A DNA stretch of 64,000 nucleotides from Sclerotinia nivalis. Taxonomy: Eukaryota; Ascomycota; Leotiomycetes; Helotiales; Sclerotiniaceae. The stretch is taken from the NCBI GenBank assembly GCA_029531795.1, contig JAPEIS010000011.1, positions 2,170,001-2,234,000 on the forward strand, given 5' to 3'. Under the pieces are notes generated by a model. It searched no databases, was not told the origin of the DNA, and was given only the letters and a program-made list of their open reading frames with translations. The translations under genes were made by a program, and so were the position numbers. Shown one piece after another: positions 34,224 to 45,981 of the stretch (its first letter is position 1; the number at the start of each line of letters is the position of its first letter).

Positions 34224-35807
34224 CTTGGATTATGATTTATCGAGAGTTCGAAAAGAATGAAGAAAAGGAACAGAATTTCTCAGATCAGAAGTGAAGAATA
34301 ATGACCGTTTTATACCTACCTGGTCGATCTCAGCTGCCACCTGCTGGCTAGCCTCCTGGATTACTTTTATCAAAGAGGCGCTTCATCCGACGCATTTTGT
34401 TAGAGGAAGACCTAGCAGAGACTTGCTAAAAGGTTTCGCGTTCTGCATCGGATCGGAGATATATATGATGTAATAATAATGCTAGGTACCATATCAAAAC
34501 GAGAGGTCCAAGAGAAAGTATTATCTTAAAGGTTCGGATAATTAGAATTGGCTTAGATCAGTTCATTGATGCTGCGATCCAAGTCCTAGAAATCCCGACT
34601 CTTTCAGCTTTCCTGCCACAGCTTCAGTTTGTCTCGCCTTTGTAATATTTGGAAGTCATACAAGTTTTATCTAGCCTATTCATTACTTCAGACAAACAAT
34701 CGTAGATTGATATTTGAAGACTAGTAAAAGGTGGGAGAAATAGAAGAGGAGTCATGAGAAGTTTTTCTGGAGCCCAAGAGTATAGCGATCAGATTCTTTC
34801 GATTATATTCGATCCAAGGAATTTCAGCTCAATATCTCTATATCATTCAAATTTTGTCTTTTAAGAAAACCTTCAACTTTAACTTTTCTCGTCTATTCAT
34901 ATAATGACTAGGAAAATCAGATTCTTTTCCTTCATTCCCTCTTTATCACTCTCTATACTTCAGAATGGACCAGTTTCCTTTCTTGCTAGCTCTAGATCAT
35001 TTATGATGTACTCTAAGATTGGGCCACAAGCTCTGGAGAGCACTTTATCTGGCACTATCATCGAATATGTTCCCATATCATATATATATGTCCCTTGCCT
35101 CGAGATATTCACTCTCAAAATCCATGAGAAATAAGGAAGAAATACAGAAGTACACTATAGCTTCCCGAAGGATATTACTGACTAAATTTCCAAGATGATG
35201 ATTGAAAACCACTCATTCCCTCCTACGATTACTTGTATATCCAAGTATACCATGGTTCCCACCCTTAATTTGTGTATACAACCCTCCTTCCAACACCTTA
35301 AATACAATAAAGAGTTTCTGAAGATGTATTGGGGATTATTGACAAATGTTAAAGAGAAGAACAATGATCATTTCCGAAAATTTGATTTAGGATAGGAAAA
35401 ACAAGAACGAGAAAAGGAGAAAAATGCGTTATGAAATTTGGTATAATTAATCCCAGTAGCTGCTTGGTACCGGCTCTATAGCTTTAATGATAATTAATTA
35501 AGCGAAAATATTATGGTTTTTAGTAATACTATCATATATCCATTACTTATTGAAATTAAATATCACAACAATAATAATAATAATGATGAATAATTATTGA
35601 CTCCATTATTACAAAGAAACAAACCTGTGTTATATACTAAATAAAAGAATTCCAAATATTTGAGGGCTGAACCTCAATCATGCAATCCGTGAACAATGTT
35701 GGATGATTCCAGATGAACAAGATCCTCCAAGGTCCTCCAAGGTCTCATGATATCTTGGACCCTCAAGTTCATTCCTACTCAGCCATAACCAATTTTAAAA
35801 ACGAATA
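34224..35807. other. Intergenic, two weak frames
   Basis: Plus frames at 34904-35134 and 35195-35395 are open from ATG but show no domain, splice partner or strong composition. A short AAT/ATA microsatellite lies near 35570-35585. Confidence 0.45.
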
Positions 35808-37550
35808 CTAGCTTGCAGCCCTGAGTCTCCACTCGATATTAAAATCAAATATACTCAGCCATCGTAGCCAGGGTCCACAATCTCCTCGGATATCCAAAAA
35901 TATCAATCCATCCTGTCCTATCCATATTCCTATTAGGCGTCCAATAAAACAGGTATTATGGATGCCATCAGTGGTTTGTTGTATAATTGTATTCGGCTGC
36001 AAAAAGAAGGTTGATATCCATATGAAGAGAAGCTCTGGCGAAGCGACACTATCTTCGAATATTCTCTGTTGTTTGTAAAAGCTTTCTACTGTTGCCTTCA
36101 TGATATCTCTAAGAGCATTTGCTTCTCTTGATTGGTTCAAACTCTCAGCAGAAGAATGTTTTTCATTACATACTGTAAGAAATGCGAACCTGTCAAGAGT
36201 GATTGCTTCATTAGATTCCTCGATCAAAGGGAAAATACCAATGAGAGTTTGTATTTCTGGTGGTAACACTACCATCAAACGACTTCGACTTCGGTAAAAC
36301 ATATTGCTATTGCAATGGTTCATACTAGTATCGTATATGAAATTCAATTTAGAAGCTTCATGATAGTCCTCATTCAATCCAGGATACTTAGTGTAATCTG
36401 AAGGAACTAGATTCTTGTTCTCGAAAAAAACTTGATACCGTTCTAAGAAACCTTTCGAATTATCGGAGTCGTTCGTCAATGGAACGGAAGTAGATGTGTA
36501 ATGTGTGGGTTTATAATATGGTTGTGATGGAGATGCCGACGATTGAGGCGCCGGTGTATAATACGGTTGTGATGAAGATGCCGACGATTGAGGTGTCGGT
36601 GATGGAGATGCCAACGATTGAGGTGTTGGCGATCGTTCTGCTAATGATTGTAATGCTCCAAGTTTTTGCGCTAATGATTCCAATCTTTCAATTTGTTGTG
36701 AATATAGCAAGAAACCTTTGTCCACTTCAGCTAGGGGTAATGTGAATGATCGCGATGATGGTAATGCAGGTGATAGCGGTGGAGTTGATGGCAGTGGAGA
36801 TGATTGCATTGCAGGTGATGGCATTGCAGGTGATGACAGTGGACGTGATGGCAATGAATGTGCTTGAGGTATAAGTGATTTAATTGCAGGTGATTGTATT
36901 GCAGGTGATGGCAATGGATGTGATGACAATGAATATGCTTGCGGTATAAGTGATTGAATTGCAAGTGATGGCAATGGATGTGATGACAGTGGACGTGATG
37001 GTAATGAACGTAATCGCGGTATGAACGATTGCCTTGCAGGTGATGGCGTTGGAGTTGATTGTGGTGCAGGTGAGCACGGTGCAGATGATCGCAGTAGAAA
37101 TGGTGGCGTTGGAGTTGACTGTGGTGCAGATGAACCTAGTAGAGATGATGGCAATGAAGGCGGTGCTTCATTAAAAGAGCTAGGTTCTAACCATATTCCT
37201 AGATAGACAGTCAAGGGAATACTTGTAGAGTTTTTGTAGTGCTTGTTATAGAATTCATCGACATCGTTGATTGTAGATATGCTTTGAAGGTTTTCGGAAA
37301 TAATGAACTTGAAAAGGCCTGCTACACAGTCCATCTCAAGGCCGTTATCAACAAGGAAAGAGATGGCTATCATTAGATCCTCAACTTTTTGGAATAGAGG
37401 AAAGAATTGACGCAGTCTCCGGCCGAGATAAGAAGTAAGTAGCTTTAAGTCTCGTTTTGGATACTTCGTTTGAAGTGCTTCAATCAGCAACTTTACAGTT
37501 TTACAGAAAGTCAAAAGACTTTGTGATATATTTGTAGGATTGGAAGACAT
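35808..37550 (-). CDS. Pro/Ser-rich low-complexity protein, 580 residues
   Basis: Single open frame; the ATG at 37550 (MSSNPTNISQ) is preferred over an upstream in-frame non-ATG start. Residues 1-130 are folded-looking (LLTFCKTVKLLIEALQ, LTSYLGRRLRQFFPLF). Residues about 130-370 are imperfect repeats of LPS-P-x-IQSLIPQA and SPTPQSSASPSQPYY type. Residues 380-580 look globular again, including an FFENKNLVP and VVLPPEIQTLIGIFPLI segment. No signal peptide, so an intracellular scaffold is more likely than a wall protein. Family unknown. Confidence 0.7.
   Translation of the reverse strand: MSSNPTNISQSLLTFCKTVKLLIEALQTKYPKRDLKLLTSYLGRRLRQFFPLFQKVEDLMIAISFLVDNGLEMDCVAGLFKFIISENLQSISTINDVDEFYNKHYKNSTSIPLTVYLGIWLEPSSFNEAPPSLPSSLLGSSAPQSTPTPPFLLRSSAPCSPAPQSTPTPSPARQSFIPRLRSLPSRPLSSHPLPSLAIQSLIPQAYSLSSHPLPSPAIQSPAIKSLIPQAHSLPSRPLSSPAMPSPAMQSSPLPSTPPLSPALPSSRSFTLPLAEVDKGFLLYSQQIERLESLAQKLGALQSLAERSPTPQSLASPSPTPQSSASSSQPYYTPAPQSSASPSQPYYKPTHYTSTSVPLTNDSDNSKGFLERYQVFFENKNLVPSDYTKYPGLNEDYHEASKLNFIYDTSMNHCNSNMFYRSRSRLMVVLPPEIQTLIGIFPLIEESNEAITLDRFAFLTVCNEKHSSAESLNQSREANALRDIMKATVESFYKQQRIFEDSVASPELLFIWISTFFLQPNTIIQQTTDGIHNTCFIGRLIGIWIGQDGLIFLDIRGDCGPWLRWLSIFDFNIEWRLRAAS
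36515..37150. repeat. Degenerate coding repeats in the Pro/Ser-rich gene
   Basis: Units near 36520-36630 (GATGCCGACGATTGAGG-type) and 36760-37150 (GGTGATGGCAATGGATGTGA-type) repeat with variable spacing. They encode the Pro/Ser/Gln repeats on the minus strand; the frame stays open throughout. Confidence 0.65.
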
Positions 37551-38830
37551 TTTTTTCGATACAAGGATTGGGGAAGTGTTCAAAAAGTTTTGGATGTAAA
37601 ACAAATTTCGATATGAAGAGGAGAGGTACTATTATATACAAGCAACTAATATGATGATGCTGTGAGAGAAAACGTGAGGGTTATTCATAGGCTCATGAAG
37701 TGGATATAATACTTTGTCTAGCAGATTCTATTCTCAACCGAAACAAGCGATACAAAATATGCAAGTAAATGAGGGCTGATGAAGAGGATCAACAGCTATA
37801 CCCTCATTATACAACAAAAAGCCGATATCTACTAATACGAATAAAACAAAGCAATAGAAAAGGCTTTATTGATTAATTGATTAAATTGATGTCTACATCG
37901 AGTCTAAGATTACTTAAGAAAGCCTTCGTAAAGCTTTAGTAGTGATAAAATGGGAAAATCTGGTTTATTAAACTAAATTGATGTACAAATTTGGGATATG
38001 GCGCTGGATTTAATCTTTCAGAATTAAATAAGAGAGAAAGGAAGAAGCTTAAAGAGAGTAGCCCCTCTTCCAGGCTCATAATGAAATATCTGCTTCACAC
38101 CAGAGCAGGAATCATTGAAACCCTTGAGTTTACCGAGTCAACCAGAATAGCCTCTAAATCGTAATACCTCATTAGAACATAAGAATAAGAAAAGGGAATG
38201 ACTATGAAAGAGAAAGAGGAGGGTCAGAGAAGAAGCGTTAGGCTTCTGATATAGCATGCAAAACAGGGCAGGTTCCTTTCGGCTATATCAGTCCAATGTC
38301 GCAAAGGGGGGGTGGGGGGCAGCAACGAATATCAACATCTGAGTTTTACTCAAATGGAATTAAATTAAGTATAGGTATTGCACTAGGATTATTGGCACAA
38401 TATCCGCAACTTCAAATTATTGGATAATAATTGTGTATATTAGATTAATTCGGAACTTTTGTAGATGTAAGAGAAAGTTTTGAGTGGTTGACCGAAGTAC
38501 AAAAAACAGTACTATTCGTGTTCGCAGGAAAAATTGTCACCCCCATGCTCAAGATCCATACAATTACCAAGTAATCATAGCCCTGCTGCAGCCTGTATCA
38601 TGGCGGCGAAAGTCAGTGACCCTGGTATAATTAATTACTCGTGCCGACAGAAAGTACAGATTATCCACTTAATTATGAACCATTATTCCCCAGCTTGCAG
38701 CTTGTAGTATACTGAAAGGAGATAGTCCTATAGTTTGTGATTGCATAAGTAAAACTTCCTCATTCACTTCTTGTTCTCGCACTTTCTTACCATATTCATC
38801 GAGATAAACACCAACCAAGAATTGCTTTCC
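37551..38830. other. Intergenic
   Basis: No gene supported. A G-run GGGGGGGTGGGGGG lies near 38306-38319. Confidence 0.55.
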
Positions 38831-40302
38831 AATATGAATTTTTCTCAAGAACTACCGAAAGGCGTGGAAACGTTTTTGTTAGATGTATCGATGGAACATC
38901 TTCTTACGCTTCAAGATCTCATTCCCTTACTCTCTTCTTTGGAGAACGAGAAACACAAACCATCAGTCGAAGACAATTTGAATCGCTGGCTCGCGAACGA
39001 CGCGGAGTACAATGTATTCGATGGCAGCTATTATGAGGGATTCGGCGAATGGGTAGAAGATTATTACCAGGTACCACTTGCAAGACGTACAGCACTTCCC
39101 TTTAACAGGGCACAAGTCCACGGCTTTGATTTTTATTTCAATGCAGATCACAGATACTATTGCAATCGCAGCGAGATTGAGATGGGCATCCTGAGTCGAC
39201 CTGAATCCGATGCGCTTACACTACCTCTAGACCTCGAATGGGATTTTTCAAGTTCTTCGGTTTCTTTCTTGGAATATCATGTTTCGTTCTTCAAGGAAAA
39301 ATTGGTCAAATTCATAATTGTACGTAATATTGTACACTCGTTGGAACTAAAACATGAGGAAATGCTCAAGTCGTTAGTGGACGGCCAGTCTCATGTGCGT
39401 TTAAGAATGTCAATGCTGAAAGAAGTTCGTCGACGTCGATCAACTTTGAGAAGTCGTAAAGGATCGAATCCCCAGTCGGCTGATCACTCATACATTCAAA
39501 CATACAAAGACTTGAAGAATCATCACAAACAGGAATACAAAAAATATGTGGGGATTCAAAATCGACAGAGATATCTGTGGAGATTGGTACGGGATGCCGA
39601 TGGTGCTCAATCATGCTTACTGTCGCCCTTGATGTCACTCATCAGACGATTGCGATTGTATGTAGTATTGAGAAGTGAAAAAAATGTAACGAGCTAATCA
39701 TTTGTTGTAGTGCACGAGAACGTTTGATTCTCACAAAGCCATGGCGAGAAATTCACCTCCCAGCAGAGGTTTGGTCCAATATTCTCGAGAACGTTATGCC
39801 GAACATACAGACCATCAACTATAGTAATGGGAAATTGGGCCGTATGCTTGAGAGGTGGATGATATCAAAAGTCCTGTTTCAAACGGCAGTCTCGCTTTAC
39901 TACAAAGAGGCTATCTTCTTGTTCACTCCAGATTCGTTCATGCTCTGTCCTGCTGTCAAAATGATGAAGAAAATCACCATAGATATATGTTCGCGTCAAT
40001 GGCATGAGCACACAATCGGCACAGAATGCACCTGCAATTTACCAAAGACAGCAACAGCAATTGAAGCTTATAATTTACAGAAGCAATTGAAGGAATGTAC
40101 TGCATTGGTGGAACTCCGGTTTATAATTCAGCCCTGTGCAAGAATTGGAGATCGTACTGCCGGCCCCGGGAACTGTGTTTCTTTATCCAAAGATGATCTC
40201 TTCGATCTTCAAAGATGGAAAGGGCCATGCGATTGTTGTATCTTCAGCAAAAAGTCAGCCTTATGCTCTTTGCCCACTTTGGTACCAGTTGAGATTGTTT
40301 AG
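38831..40302 (+). CDS. F-box-like protein, 472 residues
   Basis: Exons 38831-39657 and 39711-40302 join in phase through a 53-base intron (GTATGT donor, GAGCTAATC branch). The start at 38831 (MNFSQELPKG) is preferred to an upstream in-frame ATG at 38771. Residues 1-275 hold an acidic helical region, a Tyr/Phe-rich block (GFDFYFNADHRYYC) and a basic Arg-rich coil (LKEVRRRRSTLRSRK). Residues about 288-330 read IHLPAEVWSNILENV, the usual F-box start, followed by helices. The C-terminus has Cys clusters (CTCNL, CDCC). F-box proteins recruit substrates to SCF ubiquitin ligases. The N-terminal family is not recognised. Confidence 0.65.
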
Positions 40303-40721
40303 ATAGGTAGAGGTACATAGTGTATCGAGTCAAAACAAGCAAATATTTTACCGCGCAGAACTGGTGAACGTTTGCGAGTAGGGAGGTTTGAGGTCTATGA
40401 CTCTGTATTTTTACTGAAGAATTGAAATCAAGAGACTTTCTCTTTTTCCCCTCAATCATCAAGTCCTCTTTCAAATGAATCAACGTGGCCCGATCATAAC
40501 TTGTGATTCTCAGAATTTGGTGTGAATAAAGTTGGCAGAGCTCAATTAGTTCTTATGTAGTTCGAGATTTGCAACATCCAGAAGATGGTTTGGAAATCCG
40601 GTCCGGACCTATAATTGCATATATTTTCCAAAAAAAAAAAGAAAAAAAAAGTACATCCGGTCTAAAATATTCTTCGATAATTAATACCTTCCTTATCTAC
40701 TCCTTCATTCATAAACTCAAC
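40303..40721. other. Intergenic between convergent genes
   Basis: 419 bases between the stops of 40302(+) and 40722(-). No feature seen; an A-rich tract of about 20 bases sits at 40631-40650. Confidence 0.6.
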
Positions 40722-41310
40722 TCAATACTCCACTCGTTCATGTATATAATCAACCCTGAATTCTGGTCCCTCGTGATAAAAATAACCCAACTCCAACCTT
40801 ATATTCTCTCCCTCTTCACCTCCAAATTGTCCATCACATATCGTATAATCCGGCTTCCCGACAGTAAGATTCATATCGATTGGAAAAGCAAAACTTCTAT
40901 CAATATTATTTTCCGTCATCTGTTTTGCTAAAAGAAGATTAGTTAGCTAATCAGAAAAGTTCGAATAAATATTTACCTTCGAATCCTAACCCCGCTCGAT
41001 TTGGAATGGTTTTTAAGTTAACCAAGCATGCACGATTGAACTTGAGACTCATGAATGACGGACGTCCATGATATTTCCAAGCAAGTCTTTCGTCGCAAAG
41101 TACGTTCCATTCGTATACGATATTTCCCGGCTCGAAATGTTCCAATCTTAAACATCTACGACGATATCGTACTTGAAGCCCATAAGCGATGGTGCGCCAA
41201 GAATACCCATACCCATTCATCACATCTTTTAATTCTTCGAAGACTTGATCGTCCGATAAAAGATTTATTCTTGATACTTGTCGAATTTCCCAATCAATAT
41301 AGGAATACAT
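40722..41310 (-). CDS. Uncharacterised 179-residue protein, two exons
   Basis: Exons 41310-40977 and 40927-40722 join in phase (49-base intron, GTAAAT donor, GCTAACT branch, TTTTAG acceptor). The start at 41310 is the first ATG; a longer N-terminus through an upstream acceptor CCCATAG cannot be excluded. The body is rich in Arg/Tyr/Phe (RYRRRCLRLEHF, GRPSFMSLKF) and the C-terminus is acidic (GGEEGENIRLELGYFYHEG). No domain recognised. It shares direction with the large gene immediately upstream. Confidence 0.6.
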
Positions 41311-41479
41311 TTTCACAATGAATCTATGGGACAATATTGATCGGCTTGGAATTCATCTCATTTAATATATGTTTAGAAGGCATCAATCCCAATTATTGTT
41401 ACCCACCATCCGTGAACGGTTTCCCGTTATCGCTATTCTACTTTTCAGTTATTCTACAAGGTATCCTAAAGGGCAGAAT

Positions 41480-44316
41480 CTATTGTTTCTTTGCCCTTCC
41501 CGCCCGAAGACCGCCATTCCTTCTCAATTCTTTAAGCTCTTCGTAATCTCTTCTTTCTTCCGCAGCTAGATAGTTGTCGTTGTTCATAACACTCTTTCCG
41601 GGCATACGTCTCCTGCTTTCCGGTATACTATATGATATTAGTTAGGGTGTTAATTTCGCTACCAAAATTGAACTTACACGAAGTCGTCGTCGTATTCTAC
41701 GTTAGAATCATCATTCAATGGAGTTGAGTCTTTCCATCCGTTGCGTCTTAAGTTCTTCCATGTACTGTTACCTGTCACTTGTGTTTGGTGTGCCTCTCTG
41801 TTATAATCTTCTATGGCATCTTTGATTTGATCACCAAACACTGCGAGCATATCCGATTTAGTAAACCATTTTTCCTCGCCCTGATGAGAGATGAAAATAT
41901 AAGTTGCTGGCGCACGGATGAACGAAGTTGTAGTATCACGACGGCGAACCTGAGCAACCCCACCAAAACCACAATCACTCAAAAAGTAATTTTCAAGCTC
42001 AAATTTCTTCCCGATTTCCATTCCACCACCGGTATATTCCCTACGTTTATGTTTGTAAACACTTGCTGCAACCAACTCGAACGCGCTTCGTTCGGCGCCT
42101 TCGTTGCGCCATTCGAGCAGTAATTGCTCACCACGACCAACAGACCGAAATCCCACGATTTTCTTTTCGATACCGTTGTCGATAATGATTCCGGAAGGAG
42201 ATTTCCATGCAGTTGGCGTAATGAATCGGGATGTGGTATTACTAGTGTTGTCTCTAGTCACTATTGGTGTGAATTTTGGGGCTCTCAATCGCTTGAGTTC
42301 TTCATTGAACTTCCGATCATCTCCTATGATAGCAATAGCTATAGTGGCTCCCGCACTGTCTTGTACCTGCTTGCGGAGTTCCGCTATTTTCGCCATAATT
42401 TGGTCATTTTTGGGATCTTTCAAAGCGTCCTTCCGGATTTGATCAAGATCACACCTAATTTCCTCATATTCTTGTAGCTTCTCCCCTATCACAAGTTCTT
42501 GCGCCGCATCAAACACACGTATCTTCTCACATTCTCTCTTAAATAATTTTGCATCCTCATTCAGCTTTCGTAACGCGGCATTCTTGGTAGATACAGGACC
42601 TTCGTCCAAATATCGCTTGAGCGTCCCGGTTAATCCTCCGATACGACTTTTATATTCATCCAAAAGCTTGTTGTATTTTTGACTTCTCTTAGTATCTCGA
42701 GCTTTGTCATTATCTTTGTTGATAAGACTTGGAGGAATCATTGCGTCGGCAAAGTTTTTTGGGGCTTTCAACGCATCAATTGTCCCTCTTAAGCCTGCTA
42801 CACGCACTTGACATATGTTCCAGTCTTCTTCAGTGAAAGCATTGTTTCTTTCAGCGATATTTTTGACTATAGGGTCGAGATACAAATGTTGACATTGCTG
42901 GAGGATCTTTGGAAGAAGTGTCTCAATAGAAAAATCGTGAGATACACCCTGGCTAGCGCATAGCTCAGCTATAGAATTGTCAATCTCCCGTACCGATTCT
43001 TCAAACCCATCTGGCACATCGGCGTCGCTTGATTTAGCTTTTAGCCATTGTGATAATAGCCCATCCCATCCCCCAAGCCTTTCCCGAAGGGCTTGTACCT
43101 CTGCTGGTGGGTCAGGAATCTCATATTCTGATTCGGCCATAACTTCATCATTGTCTTCATCTTCTTTGTCCTCGTCCTCAACGTTAAATTCCTCGGCCAC
43201 GTTAAAAACCCGTTGTGCGGGGGTTTCGAATTTCGGGAGCTTTATTTTCGCAAAATTGGTATACTGTAGGCGTATTTGGCTGGCAGAAGACCCCTTGAAA
43301 AGCTTCGTTGAGAACAATGATGATACCTCTTTATTCTGCTTTTTTAGTATATGAACTATGTCGTCATTAAAGTCATCATCGAAGTAATCAACATCATTAG
43401 TCATTATCGCGTTTCGGTGAAGTATTAACGCGGTGCATAACGACCATATGGGAGCAAGCTGCTCCTTTTGGAACCAGGTGAGTGTAGTAGATACGGCATC
43501 CCAATGATCTCGACTGCTTTTTTCGTTCCATCCTTCATCAGTGCTCTTTGATGCAGGCCTCAGGGTTGCAGCTTGTAACTTTTCCAAAGATGGTCCGCGC
43601 AGGGGTATTGGTACCAGCACGCCAGAATCGTTAGGCCTTTTCAATTTTTCGTTCTCAGATATGATCTCCCTGTTGATATTTGTGAGCGTTTTATTGAATG
43701 ATTTGATTGCGTGCAGATAAGACGTATGGTGCAATTTTAATGTCTCGGCATCGATTTTCTGGCCAAACATTTTTGAAAAATTTGTCCATTCTTCCTCCTG
43801 TTTCTTTTGTGCCAAGTCGGCCTTCTGGAATCTTTGAGCCCAAATTGACTTCTGATCTTCTGGCAGCTGGAGAATCTGGTCGTATTCAGGAGGATTAACA
43901 AGATTTGGTTTGATAACGGATATCGGATGAGGTTTGTCGTCATTGTTAGCTTGAGCAACGGGACCAGGAGCTGCTAGTGGAGCGGAAGTTTGTACAGGAC
44001 GTAATGCCGGCACAAGGCCATTCCCGGGACTCACGGGACTCACGGGCTCCTGAAAATCAGAACGCTCCGTAGTTTGCGTAGGCTCCCTAGGACTCACAGG
44101 ACTCCTGGGACTCACAGGACTTAGGGGCTCGGTATTCTTGCCAAAGGGTTCCTTGACAATCACTTGTAGTTGTGGTTCTTTTCCTTTTCCTTTTCGACTC
44201 GATGAAGAACCAGTTCCGGTGAGAGTATTGGTAGCATGAAAGATCTGACCGGCAGAATCATTTGCGTTGTTGATGAAATTGGAAGAACTTGGGATGTTTG
44301 AAGTGGATGATGACAT
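41480..44316 (-). CDS. Large uncharacterised protein, 928 residues
   Basis: Exon 1 44316-41678 and exon 2 41627-41480 join in phase; the 50-base intron has a GTAAGT donor and CCTAACTA branch. Reading through the donor would end the protein two residues later, so the second exon (49 residues, basic, ending RAGRAKKQ) is easy to miss. Residues 1-130 are disordered with SPVSPRSPVSPREP repeats and a basic RKGKGKEP. Residues about 130-720 are helical and charged, with an acidic run (EDEDKEDEDNDE). Residues about 735-860 look like one globular beta-rich domain (GIIIDNGIEKKIVGFRSVG, FELENYFLSDCGFGG). No catalytic motif is evident. Family unknown. Confidence 0.75.
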
Positions 44317-44629
44317 TGTGATGGTAAGATTGAGATAGTTTATTGTGTATGTTATTTCAGATTTGAGTGTATTTTGATATTTTACGATTGGAAAGATCAA
44401 TTTGAAAAACGAAATACAAAGTTCTTATATACAAGAGATTCAGACAATTATCAATCCTGTATTTTGAGTTTCGATAATGATTAACGGTTTTGTGCATCAT
44501 AAAATCGAGAATCCGTTTTTGGAAACAAGTTCAATGTATGCCCAGCATTTAGCCACTATTTCGCACTTCTACTCTCATTTAATTGACCTTGGATAACTAA
44601 AACTTGCTTATCATTATTAAAACTACAAC
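44317..44629. promoter_or_regulatory. Divergent intergenic region between 44316(-) and 44630(+)
   Basis: 313 bases between opposed start codons. No specific element identified. Confidence 0.4.
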
Positions 44630-45430
44630 ATGCATTTCTATATGTTTCTGATCACATTACTTGCTATCCTGCCCGAAGTTCCTGGCGCCAAATGCCTTTC
44701 TACTTCCACATGCGCTTTCCCCACAGGCACAGCCAATCCAAATAGCAACACACACTCCGTGATTGTCGGCGCCGCAGGTCGGCTCGCTTTCAGTCCACCA
44801 AGACTCGACGTAGCACTTGGTGATAAGATTCTATTCGAATTCTTAGCACTCAATCATACACTGACGCAATCTTCGCTTCGAAATCCATGCACATGGAATG
44901 CCACTGGGGGAATTGATACGGGCTTCAAACAATTCAATCCGAGCAATACTTCAGGCAAATTTGTAGTGGAATACACTGTAGAAAGCTCCACTCCACTATG
45001 GTTCTTTTGCTCACAAATGCGTCCAATTTCTCATTGCCACGAAGGCATGGTCTTTGCTTTGAACCCGGGTATTTCGTTCGGCACGTTTCTGCAAGCTGCG
45101 ACAGGAACTTTTATGAATGTACAGGCTTCAAACACTAGAATATCTGCATTCTTGACAGCCCCTACTGCGAGCAATATTATGACAAGTACGAAGAGACCTT
45201 CCAATTCCTATACGCAGTCAATTGAAAGCCAAACGACGCCTACGTCGAATGGACCTTCCAATTCTTGTACACCATCGGTCGGAAGCCAAACAAGCCCCCC
45301 CTCGAAAACTTCTGAGTTGACCGGTACAGCCATTCAGATTTCGGCAACACCAATCTCGAATGGAGGATTCAGGAATGGGGGTATGGGATTAATTGTGTTC
45401 TCTTTTGTCTTGGTAGTTGTCAATGTTTAA
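44630..45430 (+). CDS. Secreted serine-rich cupredoxin, probably GPI-anchored
   Basis: Intronless, 266 residues. A signal peptide (MFLITLLAILPEVPGA) leads to a cupredoxin domain at residues about 40-160: HSVIVG, the Asn-His-Thr ligand block (LALNHTLTQSS), and the C-terminal copper-site block with FFCSQMRPISHCHEGM, which supplies candidate Cys/His/Met ligands. A Ser/Thr-rich linker follows with a 21-residue repeat (RPSNSYTQSIESQ / GPSNSCTPSVGSQ). The end is a small-residue omega-like site and hydrophobic tail (GLIVFSFVLVVVNV), as expected for GPI anchoring. Fungal members sit in the cell wall; copper binding or redox function is inferred from ligands. Confidence 0.85.
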   Translation: MHFYMFLITLLAILPEVPGAKCLSTSTCAFPTGTANPNSNTHSVIVGAAGRLAFSPPRLDVALGDKILFEFLALNHTLTQSSLRNPCTWNATGGIDTGFKQFNPSNTSGKFVVEYTVESSTPLWFFCSQMRPISHCHEGMVFALNPGISFGTFLQAATGTFMNVQASNTRISAFLTAPTASNIMTSTKRPSNSYTQSIESQTTPTSNGPSNSCTPSVGSQTSPPSKTSELTGTAIQISATPISNGGFRNGGMGLIVFSFVLVVVNV

Positions 45431-45981
45431 ACCCGAGTCTTTTTCTGTAAAATATCTTCAAGACAATATAGTCAGTAATAGGTTCTATAGAAATGAAGTT
45501 TTGGTGCTCTTGAGCCTGCAATTCGAGTTTTTTCAAACGTCTAATAAGTTCCAAAAGAGTGCAAAGCTTTGAGGTATTCCACGATTAAAATGAGTATGTA
45601 AAATTGTAAAATTGGAGAGGCCGAGGACGTGCATTTTGGCAGCACTCTACGAGGGGGAAATGGGGAACAATTGAGTGGATTGCATGTGGAGGATTCAAAT
45701 ACTAGGGCTAGTAGGATGAACAATGGGTTAGCTTATACACAAATAAGATACAGGAAATACTAGTGGAAACAATTGATTATTTGAAGAAGAGCGAAGCCCT
45801 TTCCTTGTATTTAATTACGAAGGACATGTTACTATATGACTATGAACTATCCACGTGATATCCCTCGAAATATCAGCTCCCTCACAATATATTGAAAGAA
45901 TCATGCAAAAGCGCCGCACAAATGAAAACAACAAAGCAGATCCTCCTTAAAAATCCAAGCAACTAATTCATAAAGATAGCA
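45431..45981. other. Intergenic between convergent genes
   Basis: No supported frame; minus 45541-45723 overlaps non-coding-looking sequence and is not accepted. Confidence 0.55.

Noticed and set aside
38300..38325. G-quadruplex element
   Set aside because: Two G runs are visible but not four separated tracts; too weak to call.
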